Positions 28,063 to 40,324 of a stretch of 52,932 nucleotides of DNA are shown here, one piece after another; within the stretch, counting starts at the first letter, position 1, and each line of letters opens with the position of its first letter. A program made the translations under genes and the position numbers. The notes beneath the pieces are model-generated. The model was not told where the DNA came from. It ran no database searches and worked only from the letters and a program-made list of their open reading frames with translations. The stretch comes from Deltaproteobacteria bacterium (GTDB taxonomy: Bacteria > Desulfobacterota > Binatia > UBA1149 > CAITLU01): the NCBI GenBank assembly GCA_016218925.1, contig JACRCR010000023.1, positions 1 through 52,932 of the forward strand, read 5' to 3'.

Positions 28063-29616
28063 TCAGGCCTCGCGGCCCTGGTGTGCGGCGGTGAGCAGAT
28101 CGCCCACGGTCTTTACCGGATGGAACGTATCGGCCGGAACCTCGACGAAAACGGTGTTCCAACCGGCCATCGCGCCGTTCCACAGCCCCGGCCGCTCCAG
28201 CGCACGCAGAGGACGACCGCCTTCGGACTTCTCGGCGATGAAAACCGCGTCGTGGTCGATGAAACGATCGAGATCGAGCGGACGTCCTTTCCAGTCGCGC
28301 GTCGCGCACACCAGATCGACCGGATTGAAGTGGCGCGCGCTCTCGAGGATGGCGCGCTGCGCGTCGTCGCCGCGGTCAACCTGCGACGTCTCTACCACCT
28401 GGGTGCTCGCACGCCCGTGGGCGTCGAGCACCCAGAACGGCCCACCGCCGGGATTGGCGTCGGCACTGACCATGCCGCACGCACGCAGAGGCCGATCCAG
28501 GCGGTCGGCCGCGAATTCGCGCATACGTGCCGCAGACATTCCCTCGGGCACCGCTACGCCGAAGTGCTCGGCAAGCAGCGCCAGCGCCGCCGACACCGCT
28601 TCGGGCCCATCGGTCTCGATCGCCCTGCGGCACGCGAAGACCTCGCTGCGAAGCTCCAGCAGCACTCCGGCCAGCGCCCGCTTCCAGACCACCGTCAGCG
28701 GCTTGAGCTCGTCAACCGTGACGTTGTCGATGTTCTTGATGAACACCAGATCGCAGTCGAGATCGGCCAGGTTCTCGATCAGTGCGCCGTGGCCGGAGGG
28801 ACGGAACAGCAGTCTCCCGTCGCGGTCACGCAGTGGGCGGCCTTCGAGATCGACCGCGAGCGTGTCACTCGACGGTTTCTGGTGCGAAAACTCGACCTGG
28901 TAGCGCACGCCGAAACGCTGTTCGTAAAGACCGGCCACCGCCGACAACAGAGCCCGGAAACGCACCTCGTGCTCGGGCGAGACGGTGAAGTGCAACCGGC
29001 AGACGTCGCCGTGGCCGCGCGCGTAGGCGGCCGCTTCGACCAGGTGTTCCTCGAAGGCGGTGCGCACCTCACCGCCGTCACGGTGGAAGGCGAGCAGCCC
29101 CTTGGGAAGACTCGCGTAGGCCAGTCCTCCCTGTTCGAGCAATGTCGACAGCAGCATCGGCACGTCGGCGTCGGCGCAGTCGTCGATCGCGCGCTCCTGG
29201 CGGGCCAGCGCGGTGCGCAGGTCTTCGTAGAATGCGAAGCGTCGCAGCTCGGCGAGCAACTGCAGCACGGCCTTGGAATCGGCGTCGGCCTTGGCGACCA
29301 GATCGGCGCGCGTGCGCAGTCGCTGGTCGGCCGACACCGCCAGCAACGATCGGAACATACGAGAGGCCGCGCCGGAGGCCGGAACGAACTTCGCGACCGC
29401 GAGCGAGGTGACTTCCTCGTCGTAGAGCGAGGCGTAATATTGCACCTGCTCGTCGCTCAGACGGCGGATGCCGTCGCCCACGGTGCACGCACGCAGCAGA
29501 CGCGCTGGAGGAGGAGGCTCGCGGTAAAGACGCAGTTGCTCGAGTACCGCCTCGCGTGTCACACCCCGCGCCTCGAGGTCGGCGCGGTCACGGTCGCTGA
29601 ATAGAGCGGAGGACAA
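28063..29616 (-). CDS. DUF4301 family protein
   Basis: 517 aa. The family hallmarks are FSDRDRADLEARGVTREAVLEQL at the start and VAKFVPASGAASRMFRSLL near residue 80, followed by VFIKNIDNVTVDEL and GPFWVLDAHGRASTQVVE. The SGAASRM and KNIDN motifs recall nucleotide-sugar pyrophosphorylase-like folds, but no activity is known. The first codon is TTG (29616); no better start with the family N-terminus exists. It is flanked by grxD (35 bp upstream) and rmuC (4 bp downstream) on the same strand. Confidence 0.85.
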   Translation of the reverse strand: MSSALFSDRDRADLEARGVTREAVLEQLRLYREPPPPARLLRACTVGDGIRRLSDEQVQYYASLYDEEVTSLAVAKFVPASGAASRMFRSLLAVSADQRLRTRADLVAKADADSKAVLQLLAELRRFAFYEDLRTALARQERAIDDCADADVPMLLSTLLEQGGLAYASLPKGLLAFHRDGGEVRTAFEEHLVEAAAYARGHGDVCRLHFTVSPEHEVRFRALLSAVAGLYEQRFGVRYQVEFSHQKPSSDTLAVDLEGRPLRDRDGRLLFRPSGHGALIENLADLDCDLVFIKNIDNVTVDELKPLTVVWKRALAGVLLELRSEVFACRRAIETDGPEAVSAALALLAEHFGVAVPEGMSAARMREFAADRLDRPLRACGMVSADANPGGGPFWVLDAHGRASTQVVETSQVDRGDDAQRAILESARHFNPVDLVCATRDWKGRPLDLDRFIDHDAVFIAEKSEGGRPLRALERPGLWNGAMAGWNTVFVEVPADTFHPVKTVGDLLTAAHQGREA

Positions 29617-29651
29617 GCGGATCAGCGCGCGGTGACCGGAGCGCGCCGGCC

Positions 29652-29975
29652 TCAGGCCGAAGGGCCGGCCTGGATCATCTTCTCGAGTTCGCCGTTTTCA
29701 TAGAGCGAAACCAGGATGTCACAGCCACCGACGAACTCGCCGTCGATGTAGAGTTGCGGAATCGTCGGCCAGTTCGAGAACTGCTTGATGCCTTCGCGAA
29801 GCAGCGGGTCCTCCAGCACGTTGTAGCTCGCGAACTCGGCGCCGACCGCCTGGAGCGCGCGCGTGCTCTGTTGCGAAAAACCGCATTGGGGCATGCTCGG
29901 CGTGCCCTTCATGTAGAGCACTATGCGGTCCTTTTGAATCTGCGATTGGATCTTCTGGAAAATGTCGTCAGCCAT
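29652..29975 (-). CDS. grxD: Monothiol glutaredoxin, Grx4/GrxD type
   Basis: 107 aa. The CGFS active site (Cys31, PQCGFSQQSTRAL), the KGTPSMPQ approach and the TIPQLYIDGEFVGGCDI glutathione-binding stretch identify a class II monothiol glutaredoxin. These bind a [2Fe-2S] cluster with glutathione, deliver it to apoproteins, and form heterodimers with BolA. The bolA gene lies 42 bp upstream on the same strand, the classical pairing. Length is normal for the single-domain bacterial form. Confidence 0.95.
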   Translation of the reverse strand: MADDIFQKIQSQIQKDRIVLYMKGTPSMPQCGFSQQSTRALQAVGAEFASYNVLEDPLLREGIKQFSNWPTIPQLYIDGEFVGGCDILVSLYENGELEKMIQAGPSA

Positions 29976-30017
29976 GGAGCCATCCTGCCTTGTAGTCTGC
30001 CATCCCGGAGTTGTCGT

Positions 30018-30287
30018 TCAGTCTGCCGCGCCGATGTCCGTCACGAGCTCCTGCTGGAATTGCTCGGGCGTCAACGTGCGAAGGGCCAGCGCATGGATCG
30101 CCTGGCGCATGCTGTCACCCAGCGCGCCGTACACCAGACGGTGCTGCTGGACGAGCGAGCGCCCGGCGAAGGCCGCCGACACCACTACCACGTCGAAGTG
30201 GTCGCCGGTTCCCTGCATGTCAACCGCCCGGACATCGGCGTCCGGGATCGCCGCCTTGATCATCGCCTCGATGCGCTGCGCTTCCAT
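30018..30287 (-). CDS. BolA family protein
   Basis: 89 aa from ATG 30287 (MEAQRIEAMIKAAIPDADVRAVDMQG); a TTG at 30323 would add 12 residues. GDHFDVVVVSAAFAGRSLVQQHRLVYGALGD is the BolA helix-turn-helix-like core with the His residues used as cluster ligands in BolA-glutaredoxin complexes. Next to a CGFS glutaredoxin, it should act with it in Fe-S cluster trafficking or sensing. Length and sequence fit the short IbaG/BolA2 subgroup rather than stress-morphogen BolA proper. Confidence 0.92.
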   Translation of the reverse strand: MEAQRIEAMIKAAIPDADVRAVDMQGTGDHFDVVVVSAAFAGRSLVQQHRLVYGALGDSMRQAIHALALRTLTPEQFQQELVTDIGAAD

Positions 30288-30386
30288 CGCCGAGAAGATT
30301 CCCTTAGCCGGACTCGATTGCAACGCAGCATCCGGGCGGTCGCCCGATGACGCGCGGCGGCGGCGGCGGGTCGGCCCGCTGCCCGC

Positions 30387-31609
30387 TCAGGGCAGCGTGA
30401 AGCCGCCCGTCACCACCGAGGACCCCACCTTGTCGCTCAGATTGGGTCGTAGCTGCCGGCGAGCGCCCGCGGGGCAATGAAGCTGCCCGTGCTCGCCCCG
30501 GTCGTCGCATCCGTCTGCCACGCGGTCACTTTGCACCGCCTGCGCTTTGCGCGGCCGCCATCGACGTATCCGAGACGGATCGTGCCTTTTCTCGTACCCC
30601 CGAAGTAGGCGCCGTGCACAGTGACGGTCTCGCCGACCGCGCGGCTCGACGATCCCGCATCCAGCGACGGCGGTTTGAACGCAAAGACATCGGCAAAGCC
30701 GACCGGCGCGGCCCCTCTGGGCTCGGTGGGAAGAACGGCGATCCCGTGAATGCCCGCCGGCCTAGGCTTGCGCACCTTGCAGCCGATCGAAGTGTCGCTC
30801 CACGACAGGACCGTACACTTGCGCACGTCGATCAACACTCTGCCGTTCCTGGTGCCGAAGCTCGTGCCGCTACGCACGATGTCGGTACCGACCGTGCCCT
30901 CGCCCGGCTGCGAATATCCGCCACCGGCCACGACGCCGATTCCTTCCGGCGCGATCTGGACTGGATCAGAGTCGCCGTCGTTGGACGGAATCGAAAGGGA
31001 ATCGAAAGCAACGCCGACTTGCGGCCTCCGTATTGCGGACTCAGCGCCACCGTCGCCGTTCCGACGTACCGGTACGAGGTGCGCAGCGGCGCGAAATACA
31101 TCCCGCAGTCGTTCACCAGCAGAGTCGTCTCGTCCGGGTTCTGGTCGACGGTGTCCTTGATGAAGACGCCGCAGGCCGTTCCCTCGCCGGTGTTCTCGTA
31201 GTCGATGGAATAGGTCAGCGTCTGTCCCTCAATGAGATCGCCGTCCGGCCCGGTCTTCTGGTTGGGGTCGCGCGGAGTGATGATCCCCTGCTTCTTGCAG
31301 TTCCCCTGCCCCGACACTGAGGTCGAACGCGGAGAAGACCCCGGGGGACGGGTCGAAGCGAAGCGCGAGCACGGTGCCGCCGGCGTTGACGATCTGGATG
31401 TGCTCGAAAGCGGCCGGCTCGAACATGTAGATCACCCGCTGCGTGCTCGCGTCGCTCAGCGTGCGCTCCGAGGCCACGCCGAGATCCGGAAAGCCCGGCG
31501 CGAGGGCCTGCTGGTACAACCCGGACATCGCCGGATTAGCGGCGAGCAAGGCATCGATATCCGCGTGTTCCCAGTATCGCGGCAAACTGTCGCGAGTCTC
31601 TCCTATTTC
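30387..31609 (-). pseudogene. Secreted IPT-domain protein gene with three frameshifts and a lost 5' end
   Basis: Four frames must be joined. The 5' part (31609-31229) reads EIGETRDSLPRYWEHADID immediately after a stop, so the N-terminus is gone. The next frame (31317-30832) has NCKKQGIITPRDPNQKTGPD and a DUF11-like segment (LTYSIDYENTGEGTACGVFIKDTV). The third carries LSIPSNDGDSDPVQIAPEGIG and two IPT-like segments (FGTRNGRVLIDVRKC, GAYFGGTRKGTIRLGYVDGG). The last codons, LSDKVGSSVVTGGFTLP to the stop at 30387, are in yet another frame. The 3' half is homologous to the SGNH-PKD-IPT gene at 42.2 kb. Multiple independent breaks indicate a dead gene rather than one sequencing slip. Confidence 0.75.
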
Positions 31610-31661
31610 TTAGAAGAGCTTCACGGTTCGGTATCTGCCCGCGTCGGTTGCTGTCGTCGCG

Positions 31662-31687
31662 CGATATGGAGCAATTGCCCCATATCG
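31662..31687. promoter_or_regulatory. 26-bp near-perfect palindrome between divergent secreted-protein genes
   Basis: CGATATGG (31662-31669) and CCATATCG (31680-31687) flank GCAATTGC (31671-31678), itself a palindrome. Over all 26 bp only one base pair (31670/31679) breaks the symmetry. It lies in a 270-bp region between the broken IPT gene and the secreted gene starting at 31883, so it looks like the operator of a dimeric regulator not encoded nearby. It could also form a hairpin in RNA. Confidence 0.5.
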
Positions 31688-31882
31688 GCGGTGCTCACAC
31701 GATAAACGCGCGCTAGGTCACAGGCTTGCCTCGCTTTGGCGATGCGAGACGACAGTGCTCTGTACAGCCGCGCTCGCGCAACTCATCCATAGGATGGTCG
31801 TCGCCCAGCGGCGTACAACTTGCTCCACCTGCTCATCCGGGCCTCACCTGCAACGGGCGAACAACCAACAGGAGGTCAGACA

Positions 31883-33340
31883 ATGGCAAAGACGGATGAG
31901 TTCGCGTTTCTCGAAAGCCGCGGGCGCTTGCTCTCGGTTGCCGTAACAACGGGTTTGCTTGCCTTCTTATCGACCGCGTCACCGCCCACCGCGGACGCGG
32001 CAACCGTCACCGCCCAGGGTGCGGTAACCGCCCTGACGAACGTGAGCGAGATGGGCCTGACCCCGGCCGAGGCCAGGTTCGACGAGCCGGGGGTGTCGGC
32101 GGGTGACCCCATCCCGGTCGGGTTGTACAGCGGCGTCGGTCTGACGTTCCGCGTCACGAACTTCGCGACGATCGGCATTCAGGACCGCAGCGGCACCCCG
32201 GGCAGCCCCCAATACTTGGACCCCTCAGACCATTTCCCCCTGCCGATCGGTGGCGGCGCATCGCAGACGGGGCTGGGCTGCCGAACCTGTGGTGTCGCCT
32301 CGGTGACCGGGAGCCGTACCCGTATCGGCCTGACCGCGAGCAGGAACGGGACACAATACCTGACCGTCTGGGATACCGGCGGCTACATCATCGGCCAGGT
32401 TACCTGGGACCCGCTAAACGACGCGGCGTTCGTGGGCCTGGATACCGGCGGTGTCCCGATCGGCTTCGTCGCCTACGGCAACGACGATGTCTGGAACGGT
32501 GCGACATACGAAATCAGCGGGTCCAGCACTTACACCGACACCTGGCTGTTGCAGGCGCTCTGCGGCAACAACGTCGTCGATGCCGGCGAGCAGTGTGACG
32601 ACGGGAACCAATACGACGGCGACTGCTGCAATGCCGGTTGTGAGTATGAGGCCGCTGACAGCCTCTGCGACGCCGACGCGAATGCTTGCACGATCGACCA
32701 GTGCGACGGTCTCGGCACCTGCCTGTTTAGCAGCAACCTCGACTGTGTGGATACCAACCCGTGCACGCAGGACAGTTGTCTCGCGGCCTCCGGTTGTGTG
32801 AACGCGCAGACGCCGGCAACCGGCTGCGGCTCCGCGGGCGTAGCCAGCCTGATGCTGTCCAATTCGGCCACCGCCGCGAAGAAAAAAGCGACCTTCGTGT
32901 GGGCGAAGGGAACCAGCGGGCTCGCGGCGTTCGGCGACATCGCCACCACCGACTACTCGCTGTGCGTCTACGATGCCGGCGGGATCGTGGCGAACATGAC
33001 GGCGCCTGCCGCTTCGACGTGCGCAGGAATCGACTGCTGGAAGATGCTGGGCACTGCTGGCAACGAGAAAGGCGTCGCCTACAAAGACAAGAGCAGGATC
33101 CCCGAGCACGACGGCGTCAAGACGCTGATCGGGAAAGCCGATGATGGCACGGCCGGCAAAGCGTCGGTCAAGCTCGTCGCGCTGGGCGAGAACATTCCGG
33201 CGATGGCGACCGGCTCGGGACTCTCTGGGACGGTGACGGCGCAGGTGGTGACCAACAACGCGGCGTGTTGGGACGCCCAATTCCCGTCGGCCACCAAGAA
33301 CGACGGCGTGCTCTACAAGGCGAAGTTCAAGGCACCGTAG
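31883..33340 (+). CDS. Secreted protein with Cys-rich Myxo/DUF4215-like repeat and C-terminal beta domain
   Basis: 485 aa from ATG 31883, with AGGAGG at 31870-31875. The signal peptide is LLSVAVTTGLLAFLSTASPPTADA. An N-terminal beta-rich domain of about 210 residues (PEP-anchor-like pattern, not recognised) is followed by a Cys-rich region beginning CGNNVVDAGEQCDDGNQYDG and continuing with CDADANACTIDQCDG, characteristic of DUF4215/Myxococcus cysteine-rich repeats. The last 150 residues form a domain ending TVTAQVVTNNAACWDAQFPS followed by KNDGVLYKAKF, also seen in degraded form at 52.4-52.7 kb. Probably an outer-surface or secreted protein; function unknown. Confidence 0.85.
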   Translation: MAKTDEFAFLESRGRLLSVAVTTGLLAFLSTASPPTADAATVTAQGAVTALTNVSEMGLTPAEARFDEPGVSAGDPIPVGLYSGVGLTFRVTNFATIGIQDRSGTPGSPQYLDPSDHFPLPIGGGASQTGLGCRTCGVASVTGSRTRIGLTASRNGTQYLTVWDTGGYIIGQVTWDPLNDAAFVGLDTGGVPIGFVAYGNDDVWNGATYEISGSSTYTDTWLLQALCGNNVVDAGEQCDDGNQYDGDCCNAGCEYEAADSLCDADANACTIDQCDGLGTCLFSSNLDCVDTNPCTQDSCLAASGCVNAQTPATGCGSAGVASLMLSNSATAAKKKATFVWAKGTSGLAAFGDIATTDYSLCVYDAGGIVANMTAPAASTCAGIDCWKMLGTAGNEKGVAYKDKSRIPEHDGVKTLIGKADDGTAGKASVKLVALGENIPAMATGSGLSGTVTAQVVTNNAACWDAQFPSATKNDGVLYKAKFKAP

Positions 33341-33371
33341 CGCACGACGCAGAAGGAACTCAGGTCCACGC

Positions 33372-33411
33372 AGGCTGCCCGCACGCTTCGCTCCACGCGC
33401 GCGGGCAGCCT
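33372..33411. terminator. Strong hairpin terminator candidate
   Basis: AGGCTGCCCGC (33372-33382) pairs perfectly with GCGGGCAGCCT (33401-33411), extendable inward with one mismatch, 31 bp after the stop at 33340 and between convergent genes. No T-run follows, as is common in GC-rich genomes. Confidence 0.55.
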
Positions 33412-33532
33412 CCGTGCATCATCAAGACCCTCAGCGCTCGGCTGCCGGCGTACTCGGCGCCGTCGGCCGAGTTCTCGCACACTACGCGCTCGAACACCGG
33501 TGAAGCCGAGAATCAGCTCCGCAGTTCCTGGG

Positions 33533-34561
33533 TCACTGCTCGAAACAGTACACCCCTCGCTGGCCGGTGTAACTGCAGTCGGCCGTGCGATGCCCATCAG
33601 TCCATCGCTTGTCCGAGTAGGATGCGTAGCCAATCACGGCCGTGGCGCTCGCGGATGCGGACGTCCATGCCACGCAGTCGGAGTCATACCACGTGCCGTC
33701 TTCGAGCGTGCCCGTCCACACGTGATCTGAAGTCAACGGGGCTCCGTTCTCGTCACGATCAATGCCGTGCGATATCCCTCCGTTGGTGAGATCTGCCAGC
33801 GAATTGGCGACGATCGTTCCGTCGACCAGTGTGTAATGGCCATCGGTAATCCGGTCGCGGGCGTTCTCGGCCGACGTCGACAGCCACGCCTTCCATGTGC
33901 CGCCGAGCGCGGCTGCGTCAGCGCGAGCCTGACACGTGGCATCCGCGCCGCCAAGACCACCCAGATCGCCGGTGTAGGTAGCCGAGGTTCTGAAGACTCG
34001 CTTGGGAACAGGCGTAACGCACGCAATCGATGGTCCCTTCATCAGCACCTTGCCTGCCAGGTTCTGCTTCACCTCCGACGTTCCCGTCTCGAACCGCCCG
34101 CAGTACGTCGTCGTCCCTATTTCCAGCCGCAACTCCACATGGTCCTCGGGGCCCGCGAGAGCGGCTGGACCGTACAGGTCGCCCTTCAGCTTGACGATCA
34201 TCTTGCCGCCCTTACCGGCCTTCGTCGTCAGGACGACGCTCAGAACAGCTCCCTCCTTGTTGCGGTACTTGTATCCGGCAGTTCCGGCCGGCGCCCATGA
34301 GCCCATGTCGAGGTCGAACCAGCCGGCGTTACCGTCCTCCGAACTGATCCTGGCCCTCGACGCTTGCGTCGTCGGATCGGGCAACGGATCGGCAATGGCC
34401 GCATCCTGGACAAAACTCACCGCTGCCATGTCCTTCGCGGTGCCGTCTTTGTCGGCCAGCTTGACCTTGCTGCCTCCGGTCAGGTCAACCGCTGCGGCGG
34501 GAACCGCCACGAGCAAGGACGCACAAAAACACACTGACGCCCATACTCTCCAGTCTCTCAT
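33533..34561 (-). CDS. Secreted DUF1554 (collagenase/endostatin-like fold) protein
   Basis: 342 aa from ATG 34561, with GGAGG 8 nt upstream; the longer open frame to 34621 lacks a ribosome site. Signal peptide VWASVCFCASLLVAVPAAA. The first half is a beta-rich domain (KEGAVLSVVLTTKAGKGGKM) resembling the C-terminal module of the neighbouring secreted gene. The second half is DUF1554: KRVFRTSATYTGDLGGLGGA, DATCQARADAAALGGTWKAW, HVWTGTLEDGTWYDSDCVAW and CSYTGQRGVYCFEQ, found in leptospiral and myxobacterial exported proteins with a C-type-lectin-like or endostatin fold. Ligand unknown. Confidence 0.87.
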   Translation of the reverse strand: MRDWRVWASVCFCASLLVAVPAAAVDLTGGSKVKLADKDGTAKDMAAVSFVQDAAIADPLPDPTTQASRARISSEDGNAGWFDLDMGSWAPAGTAGYKYRNKEGAVLSVVLTTKAGKGGKMIVKLKGDLYGPAALAGPEDHVELRLEIGTTTYCGRFETGTSEVKQNLAGKVLMKGPSIACVTPVPKRVFRTSATYTGDLGGLGGADATCQARADAAALGGTWKAWLSTSAENARDRITDGHYTLVDGTIVANSLADLTNGGISHGIDRDENGAPLTSDHVWTGTLEDGTWYDSDCVAWTSASASATAVIGYASYSDKRWTDGHRTADCSYTGQRGVYCFEQ

Positions 34562-35034
34562 CACAGGATCCTCCCCATCTCTGAAGGGTAAGCGCGGCTG
34601 AGCGGCCCATACCACACGCAACAGCCAAGGGGTAGGAAACCCGCGCCGGGGGTCAAGTCGCGGCTTGCGACAACTGAGCGTCCGCGAGTCTCGGACGGGA
34701 GACCGTGAGGCCCCCGTCCGAAGCTCGCTCAGTTGTCGCGCAGGCTCGGCGCGTTGGGCGGCGCCGCCGCCGTTGATGCGAATTCCGGCACTGGGAGTCT
34801 GTTCGTCCGCGTAGGGATCCGGACGTCACTGGAAGGGGCTGCCGTAGGCCTCGGTCCAAGGGCGAGACGCTAACCAGTCGGTCGAGACGAAGAATGCGGA
34901 TCTGTTATCGAATGGTCGCGACCGCGCGTTCGGGCTTGTCCCTCACGACTCGGGTTGGTACTTGTGGCTTGGCGTCAACCATCTCTCGACGTAGAGCGAG
35001 ATGTCTGGCAGGTTGCGTCAAGTACGGATAGCCG
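34562..35034. other. Long intergenic region with a hairpin-bearing repeat
   Basis: 473 bp between the divergent DUF1554 and DUF6978 genes. It holds repeat copy A with its long hairpin (34654-34755). The rest has no coding pattern and presumably carries the promoters of both genes. Confidence 0.5.
34654..34755. repeat. Cassette-end repeat, copy A, with a long hairpin
   Basis: CAAGTCGCG (34654-34662) and GCGCAGGCTCGGCGCGTT (34738-34755) recur exactly at 36337-36375. Here they enclose a long stem: GCGACAACTGAGCG (34667-34680) pairs perfectly with CGCTCAGTTGTCGC (34726-34739), and inside it TCGGACGGG (34691-34699) pairs with CCCGTCCGA (34713-34721). The last bases run into GTTGGGC, which fits the integron core consensus GTTRRRY, but no matching RYYYAAC partner was found. 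Confidence 0.6.
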
Positions 35035-35463
35035 ATGAACCGAACCGAGTTCGAAGCGCTCAGGGATCTGCCGGGGAAGACGATCGACGGTGATATCCGG
35101 CTCAGTCGACGCGAGGCCCTGCGTCCGGTTCGCGAAGCCAGCGACATTTCTATCGCAAACGAGCATGGCGTCGACCTGAGAATGGGGGTGCGTTGGAACC
35201 CCGAGACCGGCAAGAAGACGGTCAATGTGTACGTTCCCGGTCTCGGCCCCATTTGCCGTATCGATGTAGACGGCCCCATGCATCGCGACGCCGGGCGTAG
35301 CCATAAGCACTCGCTGCATACAGAGCGCTGCCCCGACAGGAATCTCGACCAGGATGTTGCGGCGCGGCCAGATTTGAGCGGCCGAGATCTCGAGACGGTA
35401 TTGCGTCAGTTCTGTCGCGAGGCTGCGATCACTTTCGGCGGCGTATTCGACCCGGGGCTCTGA
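35035..35463 (+). CDS. DUF6978-like protein
   Basis: 142 aa. The start MNRTEFEALRDLPGKTIDGDIRL, the central strand pair LRMGVRWNPETGKKTVNVYVP, then GPICRIDVDGPMHRDAGRSHKHSLHTERCPD and the C-terminal DLETVLRQFCREAAITFGG match the pattern I recall for DUF6978 (GRIYxLDxGxxHxNPxGxxxGxxHKHRW...). A conserved His-rich centre (MHRDAGRSHKHSLHTERC) could bind metal or nucleic acid. No catalytic role is known. It is followed 13 bp later by a DUF1828 gene, its usual partner, and the pair is bounded by direct repeats. No strong ribosome site is visible. Confidence 0.7.
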   Translation: MNRTEFEALRDLPGKTIDGDIRLSRREALRPVREASDISIANEHGVDLRMGVRWNPETGKKTVNVYVPGLGPICRIDVDGPMHRDAGRSHKHSLHTERCPDRNLDQDVAARPDLSGRDLETVLRQFCREAAITFGGVFDPGL

Positions 35464-35476
35464 GGTTCGAACCACG

Positions 35477-36250
35477 ATGGATCCGAAAGAATTAGAGAAA
35501 CGGCTGGCCGGACATTCGCTCGTGCACCAGATCGACATGGTCGAGCGCGGCTACGCTCGCATCCAGACTGCGTTTCTCTACCCGGAAGGCAGTTCCATCG
35601 ACGTCTTCCTCGCGCACGATGCGCCCCTGTTTGACGGCTACCGGCTCAGCGACATGGGCCAGACCTTCGACTGGTTGCTCGATGTTCAGGTACGGCCATG
35701 GCTTTCGCGCAAGCGGCAAAGTTTTGTTGGCGACGTGCTGCGCATCTACGGCGTCTCGCAGAACGGCGGCGCGTTGGAACTGCCGCTCGCTTCGCTCGAC
35801 GAACTCCCGCAGGGGATCGTGCGGCTGGGGCAAGCATGCGTGCGGGTCGCCGACCTGATCTACACCCGGCGCAGCTCGTTGCAGGCGCCCATCGCCGAGG
35901 AGGTCGAAGAACTCATCGCCGACACCGAACTGCTCTACGAAACGAATCCCGAACTCGAAGGCCGCTATGGTAATCGCGTGCGTGTCGATTTTCTGGTCCA
36001 CGGACCGCACACGCCGTCGGCGATCCTGACGTGGTCAAGCGCGAGCGGCCCTCAGGCCCACATCCAGGGGAACGAGATCTTCCGTCGCTGGTACGACCTG
36101 GATACGCCGGACCGGCGCGAACAGCGCGTGACCGTCTGGGATGATCGATACGATTCCTACCGTTCGGACGACTTGGACCGGGTCCGGGATATGTCCGATC
36201 TGGTGGCGCTATCCGAGCGAACAACGATCCGCGATCTGCTGGCGGCCTAG
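35477..36250 (+). CDS. DUF1828/DUF1829 domain protein
   Basis: 257 aa. The N-terminal half is DUF1828: ARIQTAFLYPEGSSIDVFLA, then FDGYRLSDMGQTFDWLLDVQ (the conserved xLSDxGxT strand) and RIYGVSQNGGALELPLASLD. The C-terminal half corresponds to DUF1829: VEELIADTELLYETNPELEG, RYGNRVRVDFLVHGP, SAILTWSSASGPQAH and VTVWDDRYDSYRSDDLDRVR. These domains occur on phages, plasmids and genomic islands, and their function is unknown. Start ATG 35477 has GAGG 11 nt upstream. With the DUF6978 gene it forms a two-gene unit whose arrangement resembles toxin-antitoxin or small defence modules; that is inference. Confidence 0.75.
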   Translation: MDPKELEKRLAGHSLVHQIDMVERGYARIQTAFLYPEGSSIDVFLAHDAPLFDGYRLSDMGQTFDWLLDVQVRPWLSRKRQSFVGDVLRIYGVSQNGGALELPLASLDELPQGIVRLGQACVRVADLIYTRRSSLQAPIAEEVEELIADTELLYETNPELEGRYGNRVRVDFLVHGPHTPSAILTWSSASGPQAHIQGNEIFRRWYDLDTPDRREQRVTVWDDRYDSYRSDDLDRVRDMSDLVALSERTTIRDLLAA

Positions 36251-36336
36251 ACGGCGGACTAGTCGAAGAGGGGAACTCTCCGCATAGCCCCGCCCGAAGC
36301 CTGCCGGAGCAGACCACGGACGAGGCCGCACGGTTG

Positions 36337-36375
36337 CAAGTCGCGTTGCGCTCTATTGCGCAGGCTCGGCGCGTT
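36337..36375. repeat. Cassette-end repeat, copy B, with a short hairpin
   Basis: Contains the same CAAGTCGCG (36337-36345) and GCGCAGGCTCGGCGCGTT (36358-36375) as copy A, exactly 1620 bp apart at the 18-mer. Between them is a compact hairpin, TGCGC (36347-36351), loop TCTATT, GCGCA (36358-36362). It ends 8 bp downstream of the isocitrate dehydrogenase stop codon. Confidence 0.6.
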
Positions 36376-36383
36376 CGGTGCCG

Positions 36384-40206
<3,823 letters not shown>

Positions 40207-40324
40207 GGATTTGACCGCAGAGCGATGCTTTACTCGATCCCGCGAGGAAGCCGAAATCGCCCTTGCCAGATCGCCGCGCGCCGGGGCGCCGGGGTGCTCC
40301 TCACGAAACGGTCGAGCCGGACCC

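Noticed and set aside
34654..34755. Canonical integron attC site
   Set aside because: GTTGGGC fits the core consensus but no RYYYAAC partner pairs with it and copy B has GTTCGGT; kept only as a hypothesis.
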